Shown here: one piece after another, positions 38,970 to 47,905 of the stretch
Layout of the letters: each line of letters opens with the position of its first letter
Position numbering within the stretch: position 1 is the first letter of the stretch
Virus record (IMG/VR): IMGVR_UViG_3300029319_000093
Coordinates: 1 to 48,153 of that record
Source: a virus
Direction: 5' to 3' (one strand)
Length of the DNA stretch: 48,153 nucleotides
The notes under the pieces: generated by a model
Databases searched by the model: none
What the model was told of the DNA's origin: nothing
Seen by the model: only the letters and a program-made list of their open reading frames with translations
Made by a program: the position numbers and the translations under genes

Positions 38970-40316
38970 CTAACTAAATTTCAAAATAGCGTGAGTTTCA
39001 GGTACACTTATTTCAAGACCAGCTTCTGTAATTACTTGGTCTCTTCTACCATCAGTTCCGTTATCTTGAACGTTAGTTTCGATGAAGGTATCACGACTAA
39101 TTCCATTTCCTTGTAATGGTCTGTAAGCTACATTTTTTAAGTCAACACATACACAGTAGTCTTCCCAGATACCTCTTAATAAAGGCTCTTGTACAAAATG
39201 AAGATTACCAAATATTGTATTTACCATTGTAACTTGGTGACCAAAAGCACCAGGAACAGTAGCAACATCTAGTTTATACTGAGATGAACCAACAGTGTTA
39301 TTTAAGAAAGAACCACTACCTAATTTATTTAAGTAAGTGATTACTTTTCTAGAAGCTAACACTAATTTATCACCACTATTACCTGACTCAGGAGCAAACA
39401 AATCCTCCATAGCATCTAAGAATGCATCATATCCAGAAGAAGAATATGTCATGTTATATACTTTTCCATAAGTTTCAGTATAAGGTAAGATACCCCAAGT
39501 CTGTCTTGTTGGAGCACCACTAGTCTCATTTGACTGAGAACCTACACCAAACAACATAGCTTGCTCTATATCCATCTTATGTTCCATTAACTTATCTTGC
39601 CATATTCTCTGAAATTCATTAGCAATTCCTCTATACTCTGTAGCCATTGATGTACCAGAAAAGATATTCATACCAGTTTTGAAGATTTGACAATACCCTT
39701 CTCTGTCAAATAATTTATCTTCCCAACCATCTGGTTCTGAAGTACCTTCAGCAAATGCAGTACCAACTATTTGACCAGGTTTGTCAGCTGCAATAGTGAC
39801 TCCTGCAGGCCAGCTAGATTTACTACCTATATTAACACCATCTACAGCAATTACAGTACCTGTTAAGTTAGCTTCTGCTGCATCTGTTGTTAAATCAACT
39901 GCTGATATTTTAAAATAAACTACTACGTCTGCACTAGTAGAATGATTAACACCTTTCATAGCTAATATTTGATTAGGCAGTAAAAATCCAGGCTGTTGGT
40001 CAGCTGCTATTTTTCCATATGAATCATAATCACAATTAACTGCTAAAGTTGTCAAACTTCCATCAGGGTCTACGTTTGTTTTAACGTCTACGTTTACTAC
40101 ATTCCTTCTTTGCCACTGATGTCTCTGCTCAAGAAATTTAAACACAGGGTCATTAGTAGCTTTTTTTGCCACCTTCGATAAATATACGAAGAATGGACTT
40201 TGCATTGGTGCTAACTCAGCAACTCTCTCACCGAAATTAAACTTACGTCTAGAATCGTTGATTGAAACAGCGCTATTAAGCGTATTGCCAGCTGCACCTG
40301 AATAAAATGTTCCCAT
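38970..40316 (-). CDS. Major capsid protein
   Basis: A 448-residue protein at the expected place after the scaffold gene. It starts MGTFYSGAAGNTLNSAVSIN and continues FGERVAELAPMQSPFFVYLSKV, then AEGTSEPDGWEDKLFDREGYCQIFKTG, IWQDKLMEHKMDIEQAMLFG and a closing FIETNVQDNGTDGRRDQ. This plan (N-arm, spine-like helix with an Arg/Lys-rich run, P-domain strands, A-domain) resembles the SU10/DUF5309 type of HK97-fold capsid proteins. A 73-base leader with an AAGGATGG site precedes it, the longest gap in the head cluster. Confidence 0.85.
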   Translation of the reverse strand: MGTFYSGAAGNTLNSAVSINDSRRKFNFGERVAELAPMQSPFFVYLSKVAKKATNDPVFKFLEQRHQWQRRNVVNVDVKTNVDPDGSLTTLAVNCDYDSYGKIAADQQPGFLLPNQILAMKGVNHSTSADVVVYFKISAVDLTTDAAEANLTGTVIAVDGVNIGSKSSWPAGVTIAADKPGQIVGTAFAEGTSEPDGWEDKLFDREGYCQIFKTGMNIFSGTSMATEYRGIANEFQRIWQDKLMEHKMDIEQAMLFGVGSQSNETSGAPTRQTWGILPYTETYGKVYNMTYSSSGYDAFLDAMEDLFAPESGNSGDKLVLASRKVITYLNKLGSGSFLNNTVGSSQYKLDVATVPGAFGHQVTMVNTIFGNLHFVQEPLLRGIWEDYCVCVDLKNVAYRPLQGNGISRDTFIETNVQDNGTDGRRDQVITEAGLEISVPETHAILKFS

Positions 40317-40389
40317 TTGATTCCATCCTTTTTTTTATGCCCTCCCTCAACTACCTGATTAGGCCTTCGGGTAGAGCGGTTAAATTAAA

Positions 40390-41319
40390 CTATTTCCAAG
40401 GGTTTTTACTATTAAAATTCCCTATTAAGTTGTCCATAATTTTATCTTCAAAAGATTTATTATCAGCATTAGATTGACCAGAAGGCATCACTCCCATAGG
40501 AGATGGTACTTGCTGTGCATTCTTTGTCTGTTGAAAAGAAGCAGAAGGTTGTACAGGTGCATTAGTTTGCGGTGCTGTATTTCCATTTTGCATTCTATAC
40601 AATTGAACTAAATTATCGACAGTTATTGAGTTTGGGTCAGACATTTTTTCCATAAAATCATTTGCTTCACTTTCATTCATACCATGATGTCCCATTATAT
40701 GAGACTTTATCTCAGCCTGTTGTTTAGCTTCAGCAGCAGCAGCTTCTTGTCTTTTAGCTGCTTCAACTCTATCAGATTCAAGTTTATTAAACTTTTCTTC
40801 TAACATAGCTGATTGATACTGAGCTCTAAGTGAATTATATTCATTCATGTCATCACGCCATTGACTTAACTCCTCATCATACCTAGCGCTTTCACTTGCA
40901 GGGTCAGTATAAGCCTCTTCCCTACTATAAAGTCTAGGTCGTTGTGGTCTAGAAGGTGCAGATGGAAACTCATCAGCCTCAGAATCTACAACAGGAGCTT
41001 CTGGTTGAACAGGAGCTGGCTGTGTATTTTTTAATGCTTCTAACTCATTTTTATATTTGTCAGCTTGTGACTGCCAATATTGATAACGAGTTTCATCATT
41101 ATTAGTTTGTTCTGGTTGACTTGTTTCTACTGGTTGACTTACTTCAGGTTGTCCAGTTTCTACTGGAGCTGGTTCAGTACTTTCTTCGTTCCCACTAGTA
41201 AAAGCACTCGAAACATCACTAGAGCCCTCTGGACTGCCAAATATAGCTTCTTCTAAAGAGCTAAAATTTTGTTCACTTTCTTGAGGGGTATCTACTTGTA
41301 TATTGTCTTCTTGTGTCAT
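40390..41319 (-). CDS. Scaffolding protein
   Basis: A 309-residue acidic, Gln/Pro/Ser/Glu-rich protein between portal and MCP. Residues 1-130 are disordered (EPAPVETGQPEVSQPVETSQ), 150-215 are a long coiled coil (RAQYQSAMLEEKFNKLESDR...), and the C-terminus is NSKNPWK. This is the usual composition and position of podovirus scaffolds, which guide capsid assembly and leave before maturation. It is coupled to the portal by a TAATG overlap. Confidence 0.8.
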   Translation of the reverse strand: MTQEDNIQVDTPQESEQNFSSLEEAIFGSPEGSSDVSSAFTSGNEESTEPAPVETGQPEVSQPVETSQPEQTNNDETRYQYWQSQADKYKNELEALKNTQPAPVQPEAPVVDSEADEFPSAPSRPQRPRLYSREEAYTDPASESARYDEELSQWRDDMNEYNSLRAQYQSAMLEEKFNKLESDRVEAAKRQEAAAAEAKQQAEIKSHIMGHHGMNESEANDFMEKMSDPNSITVDNLVQLYRMQNGNTAPQTNAPVQPSASFQQTKNAQQVPSPMGVMPSGQSNADNKSFEDKIMDNLIGNFNSKNPWK

Positions 41320-43544
41320 TATTTCTCTCCTTTGACTGCCTCTTTACCACCAATAGAGGGTGAGCCTATTTGTTTGATTGAGTCTCTCATTTGAGACTTA
41401 ATAGTGGATAAGCCGTCATCAAGTCGTTTTTCGTATAGAGTGCCCGCCGCTTTAGCTTTACTACTAATATCGCCGAGGTCTGTTTTAAACTTCTCAACTT
41501 CAACTCGTTTTCTAAGGTTAACTGCTTCTCTATCTCTAGTTTGCATATCTCCCTTAAGTCTTTTAATCTCTTCTTGAGATTGTTGTAATGCTTGTTGTAG
41601 TCTAGTTATTATATCAGTTCTTTCCATTACACCTTCCATATCAAAGACTTCTGTTTTCTTAAGAACTTCTTGTCTATCAATAATACCTTTTGAATATGCA
41701 TCCATATAAAACTCTAATTCTGCATATCTATTAGAAGGTAATGTAGAGCCTGCTACTACTATAACATCATAATCACCTATCGTTATATCGTTTATAACTT
41801 TAATTTCATCTGATTTATCATCAACTAGTTTTTTGTTAATTACATATTCAGACAAAGAATTATTAGGTTGTACTACTCTAAATACTTTTTGTGTAGTGTA
41901 TAATTGTTGCATTAAAGGTATAGCTATTTGACCAACTCTAGTTAATGCAGCTTCTATATCAGCTAATTTAGATTTCATTTTTCTTTGACCAAATTCATCT
42001 ATAGATATAGTAGCTTTATATGTTTGAGGAGCTGCTTGAGCATTACCCATCATCATTTCATATAAACCTAATGCATGGTCAATATCATTTTTAGCTGTTT
42101 GCTCATTATGATATAATTCATTAGGAAGGGGTGTGGGCTGAACTGGCATAGGAGCTCCATCTGTGGGGTCATAAGGTATCGCAACTCCAGGTTGAGCCCA
42201 CTTTTCTTCAAAATCTTTCATATCAACACTACCTTCAGGAACTAATATCTTAGTATTAGTACTTGTAGTAGCATGAGCTATTATCAAAGAACGTGTTTTA
42301 TTTATGTACTCTTGTAAAGGTTTGACTATTCTTACATCACTCATTGGATATGGAGTTCTTGTATGAACATTCATTATAGGTACAATAGGATAATGCTCTA
42401 AAGGTAATATTCTCTCATACAATTTAGTATTACCCATTATAACGCATTGTTTAACTTTTTTACAAGTAATTTTTACTATATCTATTTGACCTGTAGCTAT
42501 TAACTCAGCATAAGTTACTTCAACAAATTCTATTTGAGAAACTTCTTCTTCAGCTAACGCTGCAGCTTGCTCTTCACTATAAGAACCAGAAAACGCTAAT
42601 TCTTGAGCTTTTTGCATGACAATCTGCTGTCTTTGTTGTAATAATTGTGTATATAAAGCTTTTGCTTTACCTGCATCTGCAATTATTTGACCTTGTATAG
42701 AGTAAGCTGGTCTATCGCTATATTCAAGATAATCATCTTCGCTTAATAATTCTTCTTTACCAGAGAATTTTTCAAATGTTCTATACTCAGTTACGTCTAC
42801 CTTATAATATCTTTCGTATCCACGAATATAATTTTGATTATCTAATCTACCTACATCTTCTGGAAATTGAACCTGACCGTCATCTTCTCTTCCTGTATCA
42901 GGAGCATTCCAATCAACTCTATTACCACCTTCATCACTAGCATTATCAATTGCCTTTGAATACATAGGCCAAACTTTTTTAGCTTGGTCTTTAGTAAATA
43001 ATTTTGAAATTATAATATTTTCTGCATCATCAAAAAACCTATGTCTACTATTAGGGTCAACATATACATCTAAAGGGTCTACATCATGAAAACACACTTC
43101 ACCCTTACCTTTATCCATCATAGGGTCTTGATATACATTTATAAAACCTACACCCATTACATAATAGTCATCAACTGCTTGTCTAATAACTGTTCTTCCA
43201 TCTGATATATCATACATATATGTAAGTAAAGCACTCATTACTTGTGCTACTTTATTATCAGAGTCTTCTCTAGGAGCAGCTCTAAAAGAAGGTCTATTTG
43301 CTGTAAGCATAGCTTTTGCTGATTCTACAGCTGGATGTATTCTATTTATTACAATAGGAGCTTGTCCTCTTGATTCTAGAACTTTTCTTTGTTCTTTAGA
43401 CCATTGTTTACCTAATCTAAATTCTTTGTCTTCTTTGGCTTGTTGTGCCCAAACGTCTCTTTTGCTAGAATATCTATCGAAGAGGTCTAGCGTATCTGTT
43501 ACTATATCTGGTATGTTTTCGCCATTTTTTTTATTATATGCCAT
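41319..43544 (-). CDS. Portal protein (P22-like)
   Basis: A 741-residue protein between terminase and scaffold. Early residues include RDVWAQQAKEDKEFRLGKQWS and RGQAPIVINRIHPAVESAKAM, then DDYYVMGVGFINVYQ and VDPLDVYVDPNSR. These are the conserved head of P22-type portals (wing and stem domains). The C-terminal ~120 residues are a coiled coil (ITRLQQALQQSQEEIKRLKG), as in long-barrel portals. A dodecameric portal should form the DNA channel. The start is 16 bases after the terminase stop. Confidence 0.88.
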   Translation of the reverse strand: MAYNKKNGENIPDIVTDTLDLFDRYSSKRDVWAQQAKEDKEFRLGKQWSKEQRKVLESRGQAPIVINRIHPAVESAKAMLTANRPSFRAAPREDSDNKVAQVMSALLTYMYDISDGRTVIRQAVDDYYVMGVGFINVYQDPMMDKGKGEVCFHDVDPLDVYVDPNSRHRFFDDAENIIISKLFTKDQAKKVWPMYSKAIDNASDEGGNRVDWNAPDTGREDDGQVQFPEDVGRLDNQNYIRGYERYYKVDVTEYRTFEKFSGKEELLSEDDYLEYSDRPAYSIQGQIIADAGKAKALYTQLLQQRQQIVMQKAQELAFSGSYSEEQAAALAEEEVSQIEFVEVTYAELIATGQIDIVKITCKKVKQCVIMGNTKLYERILPLEHYPIVPIMNVHTRTPYPMSDVRIVKPLQEYINKTRSLIIAHATTSTNTKILVPEGSVDMKDFEEKWAQPGVAIPYDPTDGAPMPVQPTPLPNELYHNEQTAKNDIDHALGLYEMMMGNAQAAPQTYKATISIDEFGQRKMKSKLADIEAALTRVGQIAIPLMQQLYTTQKVFRVVQPNNSLSEYVINKKLVDDKSDEIKVINDITIGDYDVIVVAGSTLPSNRYAELEFYMDAYSKGIIDRQEVLKKTEVFDMEGVMERTDIITRLQQALQQSQEEIKRLKGDMQTRDREAVNLRKRVEVEKFKTDLGDISSKAKAAGTLYEKRLDDGLSTIKSQMRDSIKQIGSPSIGGKEAVKGEK

Positions 43545-43560
43545 ATGCTTAATTTAACAC

Positions 43561-45060
43561 TTACATTGTCATCCAATCAAGACTTTTTTCTTTATTACGC
43601 CAATCTTCTTTAGATTTGTTGTCAAATTGTTTTATTCTACACGGCTTAGAGCCATCTAAAGCAGTCCATATAGCATCCATGACATCATCATGTTTACCTC
43701 TTGGATAAGATAAAAACTCCTGCTGAGCTTTAATATCTTCTGGTCTAAAGTAAAAAGTCCCTTTTGCAAACAATGGAACTAGTGATAATAACCTTTCTGA
43801 TTTACTATTTCTAGGTTTTACACCAGATTCAAGACCTGGTATGTATAAATTGTCTTCTCTCATTAATTCTCTAACAGCAGTTCTTAATGCCTCTTGATAA
43901 CCTACTGTCTCAACTTTAACTCTTCTAGGTTTAAATTTTTTGTAAGTATCTATAATAACTTGAGGTTGTTCTGCTGGAGATATTCTATTTCTGTATATAT
44001 CTACTATATACTTATTATTATCCGCATCAATGCCAATAGTAGCGATAACAAAATAATCAGCCCTAGAAGACAAAGAGCTTGCAGGGTCAACACCAGTATA
44101 CAACTCCACAGGTTTGATTTCTTCATTTTCTAATCCTTTATTTTTAATTAAAATATTTTGACCATTTCTTCTCTCGAAGTCATAATGATGTATTTTAATC
44201 CAATCTGGTTGAAATGGTGCATCATCAGGAGATTGGGCTATATTCATGTATTCTTGATAGAATCCATTTATATTTCCTACGGATGAAAATTCATCCTTTA
44301 TAGCCAATATCCTGTCTTTTGGGAATCTTTCAGGCCAAATACTATTTTCATCTTCATCCCATATAGAATACCAAAGCGTATTCCAAGCAGACGATTCTTT
44401 AGCCCAACATAAAAAACAATCTTCTGATATTACTGTTCCTATCATCGCTATTCTACCTTCGTCTGACAATGATGGTATTACAGCTTCTGTCATCCACTTT
44501 CTATTTTTAGCTCTAGCTTCTGGTGTGTAAGCATTTAACTCTGATTCAAAATCATCTACTATAATTAGGTTTGGTCTTGTATCTCCTTCAATAAAACCCC
44601 TAACTCTTTGTCCTGTACCTACAGCTATCATACGAGTACCATTAGCAAGTACTATATCTGTGTGAGTCCACCTTTTAGCTGTATTAGGACCTAAATCCCC
44701 AAATATTTGTTTAAATCTATTGCTATGTGTCAAATGATATTTAATACGTGATAAAAAGTTTATAGACTGAGCTTGTGACTCAGATACTATAACTATAAAT
44801 AATTCATCGTTTGTTCCTTTAAATGCTGCTTTCCATAATGGGAATATAAGGGTAGTAACTGTAGATTTAGCCGTACCTCTTGGTGCTGCTATAAGAACCC
44901 TGCGTTTTTCATCATTTGACAAATTTTTATAAACTTCATTATGAAATGGTGGAGTGGATTTTTTAAGCGCAGTAGGAAAACAATGCTTCCCAAATAAAGC
45001 CATGTTATTACGTAGTTTTTTAAGAGCCTGCAACTGCTCATACTTTTCTTCGTAATCCAT
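43561..45060 (-). CDS. Terminase large subunit
   Basis: A 499-residue packaging motor. Walker A is APRGTAKST (59-67), Walker B with catalytic acid LIIVDDFE (165-172), and the coupling motif GTV (208-210) follows. The C-terminal RNase H-type nuclease shows TGVDPASS (Asp325), VKVETVGYQ (Glu384) and HDDVMDAI (457-464). Length is typical. It cuts and pumps DNA into the head. It overlaps the 106-residue basic-protein gene by TAATG. Confidence 0.92.
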   Translation of the reverse strand: MDYEEKYEQLQALKKLRNNMALFGKHCFPTALKKSTPPFHNEVYKNLSNDEKRRVLIAAPRGTAKSTVTTLIFPLWKAAFKGTNDELFIVIVSESQAQSINFLSRIKYHLTHSNRFKQIFGDLGPNTAKRWTHTDIVLANGTRMIAVGTGQRVRGFIEGDTRPNLIIVDDFESELNAYTPEARAKNRKWMTEAVIPSLSDEGRIAMIGTVISEDCFLCWAKESSAWNTLWYSIWDEDENSIWPERFPKDRILAIKDEFSSVGNINGFYQEYMNIAQSPDDAPFQPDWIKIHHYDFERRNGQNILIKNKGLENEEIKPVELYTGVDPASSLSSRADYFVIATIGIDADNNKYIVDIYRNRISPAEQPQVIIDTYKKFKPRRVKVETVGYQEALRTAVRELMREDNLYIPGLESGVKPRNSKSERLLSLVPLFAKGTFYFRPEDIKAQQEFLSYPRGKHDDVMDAIWTALDGSKPCRIKQFDNKSKEDWRNKEKSLDWMTM

Positions 45061-45380
45061 TATCTATTGCTTAGTTTTCTAGCTCTTTCCTTACTACAGT
45101 TGCAATTCCATTTTCTTAAAGCTTTATTTATCCTACTATTACGGTCATTAGCTGTTTTTGCACTAGTTAATCTACGTTTCATACCACACATTCTAGCACA
45201 AAAGCTACTTCTTCTTTTAGCTGCTTTACTGCCTTTCTTTAATTTAGAAGGTTTAGTAGTAACAGCCATGCTTAGTTTAGAACCAGGATTAGCTCTTCTG
45301 TAAGATGCTATTCCTTTTCTATTTAAACCACCGCTTTTACTTTTACCTTCTTTTCTTTGCCATGCTGGTGTCTTTGCCAT
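45060..45380 (-). CDS. Very basic small protein (DUF6321-like)
   Basis: A 106-residue protein. The ATG at 45380 (MAKTPAWQRKEGKSKSGG...) is chosen over an upstream ATG at 45419 because it lies in a TAATG overlap. It is Lys/Arg-rich with SFCARMCGMKRRLTSAKTAND and SRINKALRKWNCNC, a pattern I recall from a family shared by marine phages and large eukaryotic viruses. The Cys/Met pattern and charge suggest a DNA-binding virion or packaging protein. Function not established. Confidence 0.7.
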   Translation of the reverse strand: MAKTPAWQRKEGKSKSGGLNRKGIASYRRANPGSKLSMAVTTKPSKLKKGSKAAKRRSSFCARMCGMKRRLTSAKTANDRNSRINKALRKWNCNCSKERARKLSNR

Positions 45381-45604
45381 TATTTTTTCCTTTTCTTTCC
45401 AGATGCTGTAATAGACCATTTAACATGATGTGGTCCTGTTTTTTTATATGCTTCTTTTTTACTTATACGACTAGCAACAGAAGCGGGTCTACACGCAGGA
45501 TAAGGTCTTCCTGCATCTTTTTTACCGCTTCTACCGCATTTCTTGCCTGTTTTAACATCCCGCCAATCTTCAGCAAACCATTTTTTAAGTCCGCCTTTAG
45601 CCAT
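45380..45604 (-). CDS. Very basic small protein (DUF5872-like)
   Basis: A 74-residue protein starting MAKGGLKKWFAEDWRDVKTG and including GKKCGRSGKKDAGRPYPACR and a WSITASGKKRKK tail. I recall this as a family found in large DNA viruses of algae and in marine phages. It is rich in Lys/Arg and joined by one-base stop/start overlaps to both neighbours, so it is made with the packaging proteins. It may coat or condense DNA; not proven. Confidence 0.7.
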   Translation of the reverse strand: MAKGGLKKWFAEDWRDVKTGKKCGRSGKKDAGRPYPACRPASVASRISKKEAYKKTGPHHVKWSITASGKKRKK

Positions 45605-45738
45605 TAGTATGTACCACCTCTTTTTTTATACTCTCTAACTAACCAAGCACTTCCATATGCAGAGGGCCATACTTTAAATTTAGCTTTAGCCAAAGCTTTG
45701 ACTCTAGCGTACAATGCTTTATTTTTTGGTTTAGCCAT
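45604..45738 (-). CDS. 44-residue basic protein
   Basis: MAKPKNKALYARVKALAKAKFKVWPS... then GSAWLVREYKKRGGTY. It is bounded by TAATG overlaps on both sides. The VKA-KAKFKVWPSAY-SAWLVREYK pattern is conserved in many marine phages as a tiny protein with no known function. It is the shortest of the four basic proteins between the terminase genes. Confidence 0.75.
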   Translation of the reverse strand: MAKPKNKALYARVKALAKAKFKVWPSAYGSAWLVREYKKRGGTY

Positions 45739-45917
45739 TATGCCATCATATCCTTATTTTTATTTTTCTTAGTCATTTTCATAGCAGGAAGCTTTTTACC
45801 AGGCTTGTAATTAGTTCCTTTTGTTTTTCCTTTTCTACTATGACCCATTTCTGATTTTTTAGATTTTTTAGCTGGTCTACCTACTTGACTGCCATATGTT
45901 CCTTTTCCGTAAGGCAT
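45738..45917 (-). CDS. 59-residue basic protein
   Basis: MPYGKGTYGSQVGRPAKKSK... with about one third Lys/Arg and a Gly-rich start. One-base overlaps on both sides. Probably disordered and nucleic-acid binding. No family assignment beyond resemblance to other marine phage proteins starting MPYGKGTYG. Confidence 0.7.
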   Translation of the reverse strand: MPYGKGTYGSQVGRPAKKSKKSEMGHSRKGKTKGTNYKPGKKLPAMKMTKKNKNKDMMA

Positions 45918-46666
45918 TACTCTTCCTCCTTTGTTGTAGTTCTAGTTGCAATAAGCTTATCTTCTTGTTCTCTAAGTTCATCTATCAATTTAACATTACT
46001 TGTAGCCTCTAATGATTCTACTGTTTTGACAAGATGTTTTTCTTTCATACCATGCATATCTTGTAGATTATCAACAGCTCTCATTAAGTTTGTAATATCA
46101 CCCTTATCTTTAGCTTTTTTAATAGTTTCTTCTAGAAGTTCTAATGTATAAGCCTCTGTAAGGCCGTGCTCTTGAAGTAACTTCTGTAACTCTTCTCTTA
46201 CCATATCTTTAAACTTCTCCTTTTTCATTCTTCTCTTCCACATGACTTTAGTACTGTCACTAGGATTATCTAGAACGTGATTGATTGTTTTGTCATAGTC
46301 CATAGTCTGAGCATAGACCATAGCTAAGTTTTTCATTTTTTGCCCAGCTGACAAAACTTCCCAATGTGTTTTGCCAGATATTGTGTTATTGGCTTTCCTA
46401 CCAGAAGCATTAAGCTTAACGGAGCTATAACGAGGATTATAAAAAGTATAACCGTAGGGAAGACGAATATAAACGCTAGTGGGTTTATATACGGACTTGC
46501 TGATGACCTTAGCCACGTATTTATCATCGGATATTGCGTAATCTCCTTCTTCAGCTTCTCTCCATTCTTTGTATTTAATTTCTTTGTCATCTGCCTCTGC
46601 TTTGTTATAAATCTTGTATGACGTAGGTTTTTTATCGCCTTTATGATGTATGTCTATCGTATACAT
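45917..46666 (-). CDS. Terminase small subunit candidate
   Basis: A 249-residue protein. Residues ~1-110 are beta-rich; residues ~140-225 (WKRRMKKEKFKDMVREELQKLL...YTLELLEETIKKAKDKGD, LMRAVDNLQDMHGM) match the helical region seen in small terminases, where repeated E-x-L-L and K-A-x-x-k-x-D-x-x-x-L-R-A-x motifs follow the DNA-binding part. It precedes the large terminase, separated only by the four basic mini-genes. The N-terminal domain is not that of a usual HTH, so it may be a fusion. Confidence 0.65.
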   Translation of the reverse strand: MYTIDIHHKGDKKPTSYKIYNKAEADDKEIKYKEWREAEEGDYAISDDKYVAKVISKSVYKPTSVYIRLPYGYTFYNPRYSSVKLNASGRKANNTISGKTHWEVLSAGQKMKNLAMVYAQTMDYDKTINHVLDNPSDSTKVMWKRRMKKEKFKDMVREELQKLLQEHGLTEAYTLELLEETIKKAKDKGDITNLMRAVDNLQDMHGMKEKHLVKTVESLEATSNVKLIDELREQEDKLIATRTTTKEEE

Positions 46667-47163
46667 TAAAGTTTACTTTTAGTATAGTTTGTAAATAAAT
46701 CATCTACTGGCTGGTTTGACACAGGTATAAATTTTTCTGTTCTTAGCATAGTTGCTTCATCAGGGTCTGTATGATGAAACTTATAATACGCTTGTCTTCT
46801 AGCCATTTGATTGCCCATAGCTATTTCTCTTAATATTGGGTCACTACCTGTTTGAGCAAACACATTTCCAAAGAATATATTGTCTGCTTGACTATCTGTC
46901 CATTGCTGAGGGTTCATCGGTATAGAAGCTATTAATTCTTCTGGAAAACCTACATTCCTCATCCTTTGTTTACCAACTGGTACAGATGCATCAACAAACT
47001 GATATACACCTTTAGCTGTAGTGTTTTTTGGCATAGCCATAGGATTATTATCAGACTCTATCATTCTAACCTGTTTTGACCATGACTTCATATTATCTAA
47101 GGCTTTTTCCATATCTGCCTCTGAAACACCTATTTTAGCTAATAATCTTCGTAATTCTTCCAT
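46666..47163 (-). CDS. Lysozyme/transglycosylase-like protein
   Basis: A 165-residue protein with V-R-M-I-E36-S-D-N-N-P, then NTTAKGVYQFVDAS (47-60), the E-S-G/D-N-N-P ... A-x-G-x-Y-Q-F core of goose-type lysozyme/SLT folds, with E36 as the likely catalytic Glu. No signal peptide is visible, so it needs a holin, or it acts from the virion. It is the second gene of the late unit with TAATG overlaps both sides, unusual for an endolysin and more like a virion-associated muramidase. Confidence 0.7.
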   Translation of the reverse strand: MEELRRLLAKIGVSEADMEKALDNMKSWSKQVRMIESDNNPMAMPKNTTAKGVYQFVDASVPVGKQRMRNVGFPEELIASIPMNPQQWTDSQADNIFFGNVFAQTGSDPILREIAMGNQMARRQAYYKFHHTDPDEATMLRTEKFIPVSNQPVDDLFTNYTKSKL

Positions 47164-47507
47164 TAAAACTTCATGTTAACACTTAGTAAAGGATTCTTTT
47201 TGTCTAGTTTAAATCCTAACTGAGTTTTTTTACCAGGAGAAAATGTAATTTTATTCCTTAATACATCAGCTTTTACACTATCTGGTAGTAATTTAGTTAA
47301 AGCAGGGTCTATAAACCTGTCTAAAAGCGATTTTCCTAAGAATGCTGCAGGTATAAGCTCTGGGCTTTCACCTACTTTTGCCAAATTACTCTTAAGTTTA
47401 GCCCTATTTTCTACCCCTTTATGGAGCAATTGTGCCCAAACAGGACTAACACCTTTATCATAGGTAATTCTAACAGAATCTGCTGTATTTTGCTCTTTAT
47501 ACGCCAT
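47163..47507 (-). CDS. First late protein, hypothetical
   Basis: A 114-residue protein opening the leftward late unit. No Shine-Dalgarno is seen before ATG 47507 (upstream is AT-only, TAGCTATAAT), so it may be leaderless or start at another codon. Residues 45-80 (ESPELIPAAFLGKSLLDRFIDPALTKLLPDS) are helical. No family recognised. It is coupled to the transglycosylase-like gene by TAATG. Confidence 0.65.
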   Translation of the reverse strand: MAYKEQNTADSVRITYDKGVSPVWAQLLHKGVENRAKLKSNLAKVGESPELIPAAFLGKSLLDRFIDPALTKLLPDSVKADVLRNKITFSPGKKTQLGFKLDKKNPLLSVNMKF

Positions 47508-47565
47508 ATTATAGCTATAATTTAACTATAACAAACACATACTTCCAAATAGTTTATTATTTAGG

Positions 47566-47680
47566 TACCTCTAACTACCCAACGCCTATACACAGATAGC
47601 TTATACCTATGTATTTCTTTGTCTTTAAAGAAGACTACCGCAGAGGCTACCTCTAAGGTTACCTCTATATATATACCTCT
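47566..47680. repeat. Four TACCTCT direct repeats (iteron-like)
   Basis: Exact copies of TACCTCT start at 47566, 47648, 47660 and 47674, and a variant TACCTAT at 47604. The last three are spaced 12 and 14 bases, near one helical turn. Such clusters in a divergent intergenic region are typical of operators or origin iterons. Confidence 0.6.
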
Positions 47681-47816
47681 GGTAGAAAATAACCCAAAAA
47701 AAATATTTTCCAAGCGTTTTTTTATTTTTAGGCGTAAATCACTGAAAATTAACGATTTAGGTTGAGTTTTTGAAAAATTATAAAAATTTTGTGTGCGCTA
47801 GATATACATACATAGG

Positions 47817-47844
47817 ACCCCCTTGAATGTTAGGGTTGGGGGGT
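47817..47844. promoter_or_regulatory. C-run/G-run hairpin
   Basis: ACCCCC (47817-47822) pairs with GGGGGT (47839-47844) around a 16-base loop in otherwise AT-rich DNA. No T-run follows on either strand, so it is not a plain terminator; an operator, origin or polymerase recognition hairpin is possible. Confidence 0.45.
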
Positions 47845-47905
47845 AGGAATGCCGTTGAAAGTTTCTCTTGCTTCGCTCGCATAACGCTCGCTCGCACCAC
47901 TGTTA

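Noticed and set aside
40351-40374. Terminator between scaffold and capsid genes (CTACC/GGTAG)
   Set aside because: Only 5 bp with a 14-base loop and no T-run in the transcribed direction; the A-run there belongs to the MCP leader.
46333-46590. Antisense frame with membrane-like segments within the small-terminase gene (also 46364-46621)
   Set aside because: Fully inside the better-supported 249-residue gene; no site; hydrophobic composition is typical of a shadow of a charged protein.
47762-47784. Early promoter TTGAGT ... TATAAA
   Set aside because: Spacer is only 11 bases; not functional for a sigma70-type promoter.
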